From Dehalococcoidales bacterium (GTDB taxonomy: Bacteria > Chloroflexota > Dehalococcoidia > E44-bin15), in the NCBI GenBank assembly GCA_030615555.1, contig JAUWZB010000043.1, positions 1 through 7,032 on the forward strand: 7,032 nucleotides of DNA, written 5' to 3'. Below the pieces are notes generated by a model. The model ran no database searches. It was not told the origin of the DNA and was given only the letters and a program-made list of their open reading frames with translations. Numbering within the stretch: the stretch's first letter is position 1; every line of letters begins with the position of its first letter. Of the stretch, positions 1 to 4,975 are shown piece after piece. The translations under genes and the position numbers were made by a program.

Positions 1-195
1 TTCATCGGCAGAATCGATCTGGCCCTGCCACCAGAATCTCGAATGTACCTGGGGCAGGATGTTCACACAGGCAGCCTTCCTCCCGCTAACCAGGATGTCG
101 GCGATCCTCTGGGCTTCCTCAGCGGTGGCCGCCGTTATGAAAACGACCACATGCTCCCACTTCTCGCTCTCCCCCAACGCTCCTCCCCCCTTCAC
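1..195 (-). CDS. cutA: CutA-family divalent-cation tolerance protein, C-terminus cut off by window edge
   Basis: CutA proteins are small cytoplasmic trimers (about 105-115 residues) with a ferredoxin-like fold. They were named for copper tolerance in E. coli, but their true role is unsettled. The 65 visible residues follow the family closely: a first strand VVVFITAATAEEAQ (residues 16-29), a helix ending in GRKAACVNILP (38-48, with the conserved Cys43), then HSRFWWQGQID (51-61), matching the usual S-x-Y-x-W-x-G-x-I stretch. About 45 residues should lie beyond position 1. I chose the GTG at 195 because it overlaps the upstream gene's stop as GTGA and has GGAGGAAGG just before it. A TTG at 177 behind GGGGGGAGGA is a real alternative and gives a more usual N-terminus length. 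It is the last visible gene of the sulfur-assimilation run, probably translationally coupled to the gene before it. Identity is confident; the start and the reason for its presence here are not. Confidence 0.88.
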   Translation of the reverse strand, partial: MKGGGALGESEKWEHVVVFITAATAEEAQRIADILVSGRKAACVNILPQVHSRFWWQGQIDSADE

Positions 196-917
196 CCTTC
201 CTCCAATGGGGAAATTCTTATCTGGCCCCAGACCCCCATCTGGTCATCCTTAATGATCACCACCCCTTTCACTCCCGCGATGCCCTTGGCGAAGTCTATC
301 CCCTTCGGGAGGTCACCGGCCTCTTTAACCAGATTGCCGATGGCGGTGGCGGCGGCGTCAGCCAGGGCAGCGGATGGGGAGAGCACAATAACGGCATCGG
401 CCCTGCCAAAGCTGAGAGAAGGCCCCACTGTCCCTGACGAGGTGCAAATCCCCAAAGGCGTTTCCTCGGGCTCGATCTGGATAGCGATCCCTCCCGTAAA
501 AGGGGAGTCCCCGGCATAAACCCCCACCGTCCTCCTCCTCAGGATGGTTAGGAAAATATCCCCGCCGTTCTCCACAATCACCTCCGGGGAGAGTCTCATT
601 AACTCCCGGCCCACCCCCTCAGCAATGGCCCCGGCCACCGCAGCCATGGGACCGACCCCGGCCCGCTGTGCCGCCTCCGCCATCTCCCTCACCATTTGGG
701 GGGCGTCCTCCGCCACAGGGAGAGGCTCCAGGGCGGTGAGGAAATTGCGGTGGCGCTCAATATATTGCTCCAATGCGGCGCGGTATTTCAGGATCGCCTT
801 TAGCGCCTCTTCTTTAAGGCTTTTTTGCGCCCTGAGGTATAGGTCTGTTTCCTTCACCGTTACATTGAAGGAAACCAGATCCCCATCCTTGATCCAATGC
901 CTATAGGTCCTATCCAC
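192..917 (-). CDS. UPF0280/COG2122 ApbE-like protein, homocysteine/sulfide assimilation accessory
   Basis: Member of UPF0280 (COG2122), distantly related to ApbE flavin transferases. The M. acetivorans homologue MA1715 has been reported to promote efficient sulfide assimilation; its chemistry is not known to me. In the 241-residue product the hallmarks are LVSFNVTVKETDLYL (14-28), VENGGDIFLT (115-124), YAGDSPFTGG (134-143), GICTSSGTVG (156-165) and SAALADAAATAIGN (182-195). The last resembles the ApbE metal-binding segment, with Asp187 and Thr191 in place. From memory, the residue after TSSGTVG is usually His; here it is Pro166. The GTG start at 917 is preferred: it overlaps the previous gene's TAG stop as TAGTG, has GGAGGT 9 nt upstream, and gives the family's usual N-terminus. 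An in-frame ATG at 980 would add 21 atypical residues lying over the ferredoxin gene. It sits directly after the NIL-ferredoxin gene and is probably coupled to it. Confidence 0.9.
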   Translation of the reverse strand: MDRTYRHWIKDGDLVSFNVTVKETDLYLRAQKSLKEEALKAILKYRAALEQYIERHRNFLTALEPLPVAEDAPQMVREMAEAAQRAGVGPMAAVAGAIAEGVGRELMRLSPEVIVENGGDIFLTILRRRTVGVYAGDSPFTGGIAIQIEPEETPLGICTSSGTVGPSLSFGRADAVIVLSPSAALADAAATAIGNLVKEAGDLPKGIDFAKGIAGVKGVVIIKDDQMGVWGQIRISPLEEG

Positions 918-1327
918 TAGAAATGCACCTCCATCGCTCTGGGGGGGCAAGGGAGCACACATAGCTCGCAGGCGGTGCACCTGTCCTCATAGAAATTCAC
1001 CATCCTGGTTTTGGGGTCGAGAGCTAGGGCACCGGTGGGGCAAATAACCACACACGCCCCACAATGGGTGCACCGCGCATCGTTGCGCATGACGTTCTGA
1101 CCCAGGGACTGAATCCTGACCCCCGTCTCCTGTAGATACTGGATGCCTCTATCGTAGTCCTCCCGGGCCCCGGAGAGCTCCAGGACCATAAGCCCCTCCT
1201 CCTTCGGGGTCACCGACGCCTTTAGGATATTGAGCACCAGGTTATAGTCCTTGACCAGCTGGTAGATTATCGGCTGCTCCACCAGGCGAGGCGGAAAGTG
1301 CAACACTACCCTTTTAGAAATAGCCAT
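917..1327 (-). CDS. NIL-domain 2x[4Fe-4S] ferredoxin-like protein of homocysteine biosynthesis
   Basis: A 136-residue cytoplasmic protein with two parts. Residues about 1-76 form a NIL-type domain, starting KRVVLHFPPRLVEQPIIYQL and ending near Gly70. Residues 86-127 hold two complete [4Fe-4S] motifs: Cys86-x2-Cys89-x2-Cys92-x3-Cys96-Pro and Cys117-x2-Cys120-x2-Cys123-x3-Cys127-Pro. This matches MA1822 of Methanosarcina, which works with the DUF39 protein MA1821 in making homocysteine from aspartate semialdehyde and sulfide. Electron delivery for reductive sulfur transfer is the likely role, by inference. NIL domains also occur in methionine ABC transporter ATPases, but no transporter parts are seen here. 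The ATG at 1327 follows AGAGGGG with 8 nt spacing. The gene lies 74 nt downstream of the DUF39 gene, the largest gap in the run, and its stop overlaps the next start by one base. No cysteine ligand is missing. Confidence 0.9.
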   Translation of the reverse strand: MAISKRVVLHFPPRLVEQPIIYQLVKDYNLVLNILKASVTPKEEGLMVLELSGAREDYDRGIQYLQETGVRIQSLGQNVMRNDARCTHCGACVVICPTGALALDPKTRMVNFYEDRCTACELCVLPCPPRAMEVHF

Positions 1328-1351
1328 TTTTTCGACCCCTCTCTACTTTTT

Positions 1352-1366
1352 CACCACTAAGTGGCG
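1352..1366 (-). other. Small hairpin in the gap between the DUF39 and NIL-ferredoxin genes
   Basis: On the minus strand, positions 1366 to 1352 read CGCCACTTAGTGGTG. They can pair as six base pairs, including one G-U, around a TTA loop. No T-run follows in the direction of transcription (the next bases are AAAAAGTAG), so it is not a normal intrinsic terminator. It could be an mRNA processing or stability element, or chance. The rest of the 74-nt gap shows only the ribosome binding site AGAGGGG of the next gene and no convincing promoter. Confidence 0.3.
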
Positions 1367-1401
1367 CTAAATTTTTCCAGCATGTGATCAGATAGAATAT
1401 C

Positions 1402-2610
1402 TCACTCCTCTATGGGGCGCTCCTTTAGGGGCTTGAAGGTGATCCCCGCCTCCACACCGGGAAGCGGCACCACCGGCTCGGTGAGCAGGAATTCCCCCTT
1501 TATTATCCAGTCCTTGAGCATATTGGCGATCTCCACCGCCCTGGGATAGCTGGAGAGCGATGCGGTGAGCACCTCCTTCCCCTGAACCGATATCCTGCCG
1601 CCCTTGAGCTCGCCATAGCTTACCTCCCCCAGGATGTCAGGGCTCCGCTGCGGATAAGCTTCAGCGTAGTCCACGATAGGGGCGAAGATCTCCTCGTCCT
1701 TTACCGCAGTGTAGCGCAGGATTTCCTCGGAGAGGATGGGAATGGGGATACCGATGCCCACGGTTATGGTGCAGCCATAGCCAAGCATGCTGGTTCCCGC
1801 CAGCCAGCGGGGGTTCATCTGCTTCAGGTCGCCGATCACCGCCAGCGTGCCTGCTCCCCTCCGGGGCACCCCGCCCGGGGAGCGCAGCACATCGGGGTTA
1901 TGCTGGGTGCCATGCCAGGCGACATAGCCAATGCCACCAGCCAGGAAGATCCTCGTCCCGATGCCAATGGTCTTATAGTAGGGGTCGTTGAGCAGCGGGG
2001 AAAGCTGCCCCGCCGAGCAGTAGTTGGCATTCCCCAGGTCTGGCTTGAGCTCCCCCATATAGGTGTAGATGGTCTTGTCTGAAAGGTTCACCGCGACATT
2101 ATAGTTCTGGTAGGCGTTCCTCATGTTAAAGAGCACCGCCTCATTGAGGTCTTTTATATTGATCCAGGTTTCCAGTCTTTTCCTTGGGTAGCAATCTGTG
2201 CCATAGGCGGCTACCACCAGCCTGACGTCCCTCCTCGCCACCAGTTCCTCGATGACATGCCCACCACCATAATTGAAGGGGCCGGGATGAACCCTGTTTC
2301 GGGGGTCATCATCGGGGATGGCGGTGGCACCAAGGAAGACGTCCACCGCCGCAATCCCGGTATAGGCGGGAACATCGTTGAGATAGGCCCTCCCGCCGCC
2401 CACCTTTATCCTTGGTTTGGAGTGTCCCAGGTTGAAGAAGGCGCCAGAGCCACACATGGGACTAAAGGTGCCCGTGGTCACCACGTCCACCTCCCGAGCG
2501 GCCCTCGCCACACCCTTCTTCGCCACCAGGCCGATGACCTCCTCGGCGGTCACCACTACCGCCTGGCCCTGGCGAATCTTTTCATTGATCTCTGCGATGG
2601 TTTTTGCCAA
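1402..2610 (-). CDS. DUF39/COG1900 homocysteine biosynthesis (sulfur-incorporation) protein
   Basis: Homologue of Methanosarcina MA1821, the core protein of the route that makes homocysteine from aspartate semialdehyde and sulfide, replacing the metB/metY-type enzymes. The 402-residue product shows the family pattern: KTIAEINEKIRQGQAVVVTA (3-22), EVDVVTTGTFSPMCGSGAFF (40-59), a Gly/Asn-rich stretch FNYGGGHVIEEL (112-123), YGTDCYPRK (136-144), and NYCSAGQLSP near residue 200. Cys53 and Cys140 match the two conserved cysteines proposed from Methanosarcina work to carry persulfide sulfur. The sequence ends at about residue 400 with FLLTEPVVPLPG and has no CBS-domain pair, which some archaeal members carry. 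The TTG start at 2610 is supported by AAGGAGGAGGAA immediately upstream and by the typical family N-terminus. It lies 14 nt after the cysE stop, so co-transcription is very likely. The family call is firm; catalytic details are borrowed from the archaeal homologue. Confidence 0.93.
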   Translation of the reverse strand: MAKTIAEINEKIRQGQAVVVTAEEVIGLVAKKGVARAAREVDVVTTGTFSPMCGSGAFFNLGHSKPRIKVGGGRAYLNDVPAYTGIAAVDVFLGATAIPDDDPRNRVHPGPFNYGGGHVIEELVARRDVRLVVAAYGTDCYPRKRLETWINIKDLNEAVLFNMRNAYQNYNVAVNLSDKTIYTYMGELKPDLGNANYCSAGQLSPLLNDPYYKTIGIGTRIFLAGGIGYVAWHGTQHNPDVLRSPGGVPRRGAGTLAVIGDLKQMNPRWLAGTSMLGYGCTITVGIGIPIPILSEEILRYTAVKDEEIFAPIVDYAEAYPQRSPDILGEVSYGELKGGRISVQGKEVLTASLSSYPRAVEIANMLKDWIIKGEFLLTEPVVPLPGVEAGITFKPLKERPIEE

Positions 2611-2622
2611 TTCCTCCTCCTT
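2611..2622 (-). promoter_or_regulatory. Ribosome binding site fixing the TTG start of the DUF39 gene
   Basis: The minus strand reads AAGGAGGAGGAA directly before TTG at 2610, an extended anti-16S match with about 5 nt between GGAGG and the start. It fills almost the whole 14-nt gap after cysE and makes the unusual TTG start convincing. Confidence 0.75.
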
Positions 2623-2624
2623 AA

Positions 2625-3329
2625 TTATCCATGAGCCATGCTTTGATCATCGCCCTGCTTCTCTGGGGTCTCGTCATCCTTCCGGAGGGATTCCTCAAGC
2701 CTCCGCAGGCGCTCCGCCAGCCCGGCCTGCTCGGCAAGGATAAGCCTGATCGCCTCACTAACGGGGTCGGGCAATCTGCCGTGTTCCAACGCCTCCGCTG
2801 GACCCACTCCCTCCGTCACCGCGCGCCCGGGAACCCCCACTACGGTCGCCCCAGGGGACACGGACTGCACCACCACCGAGCCTGCGCCGATCCTCGCCCC
2901 ATCCCCAATGGTAATGGCGCCCAGTAATGTGGCCCCCGCTCCAATAACCACGTCGTTACCAAGGGTAGGGTGGCGTTTCCGCTTCTCATGTGTGGTCCCC
3001 CCCAAGACCACCCCCTGATATAGCAATACATCGTCGCCGATCTCCGAGGTCTCCCCGATGACCACGCCCATGCCATGGTCGATGAAGAACCTCCTGCCGA
3101 TCGACGCTCCGGGGTGAATCTCGATCCCAGTGAAGAAACGATTAAGCTGGGAGAGGAAACGACCGATGAGGCGGAGTCTATGCCGCCAAAGGAAGTGAGT
3201 GAAACGATGAAGCCACAGGGCGTGCAGTCCTGGATAGCAGAAGATGACCTCCAGGGTGTTTCTCGCCGCCGGGTCTTTGGCAAAAACCGTCCTCAGGTCC
3301 TCTCTAAGGATACTAAAGGGATTAGCCAA
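2625..3329 (-). CDS. cysE: Serine O-acetyltransferase (EpsC/CysE type)
   Basis: Transfers acetyl from acetyl-CoA to L-serine to give O-acetylserine, the substrate of the CysK encoded just upstream. In the 234-residue product, residues 1-65 form the helical N-terminal part (LREDLRTVFAKDPAAR at 8-23). They are followed by left-handed beta-helix hexapeptide repeats with the catalytic pair Asp84-His85 (FIDHGMGVVIGE), His120 (KRHPTLG), IGAGATLLGAITIG (129-142) and VVGVPGRAV (163-171). The tail after residue 188 is a charged, probably coiled helix ending in MAHG. It does not end in Ile, the residue that classical CysE inserts into CysK. The TTG start at 3329 is chosen because GGAGGT lies 7 nt upstream and the N-terminus then matches the family. 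An in-frame TTG at 3344 has no ribosome site, and a GTG at 3335 is only one base from it. The gene overlaps cysK by 8 nt, so coupled translation is likely. Confidence 0.93.
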   Translation of the reverse strand: MANPFSILREDLRTVFAKDPAARNTLEVIFCYPGLHALWLHRFTHFLWRHRLRLIGRFLSQLNRFFTGIEIHPGASIGRRFFIDHGMGVVIGETSEIGDDVLLYQGVVLGGTTHEKRKRHPTLGNDVVIGAGATLLGAITIGDGARIGAGSVVVQSVSPGATVVGVPGRAVTEGVGPAEALEHGRLPDPVSEAIRLILAEQAGLAERLRRLEESLRKDDETPEKQGDDQSMAHG

Positions 3330-4260
3330 CTTCACTACCTCCAAAAAGCCGGGTGCTTAGATAGCGCTCCCAGCTGTCTGGCAGTATTACCACGATAAGC
3401 TTATCCTTGCTTTGCGCTCTTTTTGCCACCTCTACTGCGGCCCAGGTTGCCGCCCCTGAGGATATGCCTGCGAGTATCCCCTCCTCCCTGGCCAAACTGT
3501 AGGCCATTATCGCTGCATCCTCATCGGTGACTGGAATGATCTCATCGATGAGCTCCATTCTCAGCACCTCGGGGACAAACCCCGCGCCGATGCCTTGAAT
3601 TTCATGGGAACCAGCCTTCCCCCCGGAGAGGACTGGCGAGCCCGCTGGCTCCACAGCGATGGCCTGAAAGGTCGTCTTTCTCTGCTTGATTACCTCAGCA
3701 ACCCCGGTGATCGTCCCACCGGTGCCCACGCCGGCAACTAAAATATCCACCCGCCCCTCAGTATCCCTCCAGATCTCCTCGGCGGTGGTCTCGCGATGAA
3801 CCCGCGGGTTAGCGGGATTTTTGAACTGCTGGGGCATAAAGGAATCGGGAATACTTTTCGCCAATCGCTCCGCCTCCCTGATCGCCCCGCTCATCCCCTC
3901 AGCTCCCGGTGTCAAGACCAACTCCGCCCCCAGGGCCTTAAGCAGCCTCCTGCGCTCCAGGGACATCGTGTCGGGCATGGTGAGGATCAATCGATAACCC
4001 CTGGCAGCGCAGACAAAGGCCAGGGCAATCCCGGTATTGCCACTGGTGGGCTCGATGATCACGGTACCCTCTTCAATCGCGCCGTCCCCTTCGGCGGCGT
4101 TAATCATCGAGACACCGATCCTGTCCTTGACGCTGGCGAGGGGGTTTAAAAACTCAAGTTTCGCCATTACCTCTGCTCCCAGACCCCGGCTTATCTTGTT
4201 CAGCCTGACAAGAGGGGTATTCCCCACGAGCTCGGTAATATTATTGGCAATCCCTGGCAT
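3322..4260 (-). CDS. cysK: Cysteine synthase (O-acetylserine sulfhydrylase), PLP enzyme
   Basis: Forms cysteine and acetate from O-acetylserine and sulfide in the cytoplasm. The 312-residue length is normal. Landmarks: GNTPLVRLNK (13-22), the PLP-binding Lys45 in LASVKDRIG, the substrate loop PTSGNTG (71-77), the phosphate-binding GVGTGGTITG (177-186), IQGIGAGFVP (221-230), GISSGA (265-270), and VILPDSWERYLST (291-303), where Ser296 is the expected contact to the PLP ring nitrogen. The residue after that serine is normally Gly; here it is Trp297. Start: ATG at 4260 with AGGGGG 4 nt upstream, agreeing with the family N-terminus. It is the first gene of the run, with its own candidate promoter. 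It is closer to CysK than to cystathionine beta-synthase: no heme or CBS domains, short length, and cysE adjacent. A CysM-like or O-phosphoserine preference cannot be excluded by eye, but cysE argues for O-acetylserine. Confidence 0.95.
   Translation of the reverse strand: MPGIANNITELVGNTPLVRLNKISRGLGAEVMAKLEFLNPLASVKDRIGVSMINAAEGDGAIEEGTVIIEPTSGNTGIALAFVCAARGYRLILTMPDTMSLERRRLLKALGAELVLTPGAEGMSGAIREAERLAKSIPDSFMPQQFKNPANPRVHRETTAEEIWRDTEGRVDILVAGVGTGGTITGVAEVIKQRKTTFQAIAVEPAGSPVLSGGKAGSHEIQGIGAGFVPEVLRMELIDEIIPVTDEDAAIMAYSLAREEGILAGISSGAATWAAVEVAKRAQSKDKLIVVILPDSWERYLSTRLFGGSEVG
3337..3342 (-). promoter_or_regulatory. Ribosome binding site for cysE, inside the cysK 3' end
   Basis: GGAGGT on the minus strand sits within the cysK codons for Gly-Gly near its C-terminus, 7 nt before TTG at 3329. 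It decides the cysE start against the upstream TTG (3344) and GTG (3335) codons. Confidence 0.7.
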
Positions 4261-4281
4261 TTAGCCCCCTACAAAATTAGC

Positions 4282-4310
4282 ATTTTAGCCTATATATCGT
4301 AGAGTAGCAA
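4282..4310 (-). promoter_or_regulatory. Candidate sigma-70-type promoter for the cysK-cysE-homocysteine operon
   Basis: Read on the minus strand, TTGCTA (4310-4305) and TAAAAT (4287-4282) are separated by 17 nt, matching the consensus at 4 of 6 and 5 of 6 positions. Transcription would start near 4275, leaving a leader of about 15 nt that contains the AGGGGG ribosome site. That is too short for a riboswitch or T-box. A weak AT-rich inverted repeat (AAAAT/ATTTT, 4273-4277 and 4282-4286) overlaps the -10 and start region and could be an operator. The remainder of the 80-nt gap up to the flavoprotein gene shows no clear terminator. Confidence 0.5.
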
Positions 4311-4340
4311 CCCTTCAGCAACTTTCTACCGAAACCTCTG

Positions 4341-4925
4341 TCAGTCTTCAGACAGCCTCTGCCCAGCCAGGAAAGCCTCGCCGAGCGCTGTGGAATGCCG
4401 GGCGATGGCTCCCTTCTCTTCTACGCTGGGGAAAAGGAGGGCACCGGAATATATGACATCGATGGTTTTGAAGAAGCTCTTCACCGTAGCTATGGCAGGC
4501 TGAAAAAGATTGGTGCTCCTTCTGCCGCCCACGGAGATAAATAGCCCTCTTCGCTCTCGCCCATCGTTAGTCGCCACCGGCAGCCTGAGTACGTACTTTA
4601 ATGCCCATAAAGCCTGGCAGCGATCGATCATCGCCTTTGTCTGGGCGGTCACCCCCATGAAGAAGATCGGGGAGGCTAAAGCCAGGCGATCTGCCCCCCT
4701 CAACTCGCTGTGGAGCCACTGCATGTCATCCTCAATGGCGCACCTTCCTGTTTCCAGGCAGCGGTCGCAGTGCTGACAGGGGGCAATAGATAGCTCACTG
4801 AGAAAAACTGTTTTTACCGCAGCGCCACCACTTTTTGCCCCTCGGCTCACCTCCTGGAGCAATAGATCGGTATTGCCACCGCGCCGCGGGCTGCCGGCGA
4901 TGGCGAGAAGCTTTAGACTGGGCAT
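4341..4925 (-). CDS. Iron-sulfur flavoprotein (Isf-type, NADPH-dependent FMN reductase fold)
   Basis: A 194-residue flavodoxin-like protein that should bind FMN and one [4Fe-4S] cluster and move electrons between ferredoxin or NAD(P)H and an unknown acceptor. LLAIAGSPRRGGNTDLLL (6-23) is the FMN phosphate loop. A compact cysteine motif follows: Cys50-x2-Cys53-x2-Cys56-x5-Cys62, the spacing typical of Isf from Methanosarcina and related anaerobe proteins. SPIFFMGVTAQTKAMIDRC (85-103) and SVGGRRSTN (131-139) complete the flavin site. The C-terminal part is standard length and intact. The ATG at 4925 has only a weak GGA-type ribosome site, but starting there gives the exact family N-terminus. 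It lies 80 nt upstream of cysK on the same strand and diverges from the kinase gene. A link to sulfur assimilation is possible by position only; roles in oxygen or peroxide defence are equally plausible for this family. Confidence 0.88.
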   Translation of the reverse strand: MPSLKLLAIAGSPRRGGNTDLLLQEVSRGAKSGGAAVKTVFLSELSIAPCQHCDRCLETGRCAIEDDMQWLHSELRGADRLALASPIFFMGVTAQTKAMIDRCQALWALKYVLRLPVATNDGRERRGLFISVGGRRSTNLFQPAIATVKSFFKTIDVIYSGALLFPSVEEKGAIARHSTALGEAFLAGQRLSED

Positions 4926-4975
4926 CGCTTTTCCAGATTGACCTGCTACCCATTATACTATATTCTAGGGATGCC
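4926..4975. promoter_or_regulatory. Divergent promoter region between flavoprotein and kinase genes
   Basis: Only 50 bp separate the two ATG starts. On the minus strand a perfect TATAAT lies at 4957-4952, about 27 nt before the flavoprotein ATG, with no good -35 at 16-18 nt spacing. On the plus strand TTGACC (4938-4943) is followed by TATATT after 15 nt (4959-4964) or TATTCT after 17 nt (4961-4966). Either would start transcription only a few bases before the kinase ATG and leave its AGGG ribosome site outside the message. TATACT at 4954-4959 without a -35 is another option. The two promoters must overlap. Confidence 0.45.

Noticed and set aside
43..519. Plus-strand open frame of 158 codons across the cutA/UPF0280 region
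   Set aside because: It is antisense to two recognisable genes, has no known motif, and looks like a GC-rich shadow frame.
918..980. N-terminal extension of the UPF0280 protein to an ATG at 980
   Set aside because: The extra residues come from reading the second Fe-S motif of the upstream gene in another frame; the GTG at 917 has GGAGGT upstream and the family N-terminus.
1340..1401. Possible internal promoter before the NIL-ferredoxin gene
   Set aside because: No -35/-10 pair with reasonable spacing was found on the minus strand in this gap.
4261..4340. Possible riboswitch or T-box leader before cysK
   Set aside because: The candidate promoter leaves only about 15 nt of leader, and no structured element or terminator/antiterminator pair is visible.
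4835..4975. In-frame upstream extension of the kinase to an ATG at 4835
   Set aside because: It lies antisense over the flavoprotein N-terminus, shows no kinase-like sequence, and ATG 4976 gives the normal ROK start with a ribosome site.
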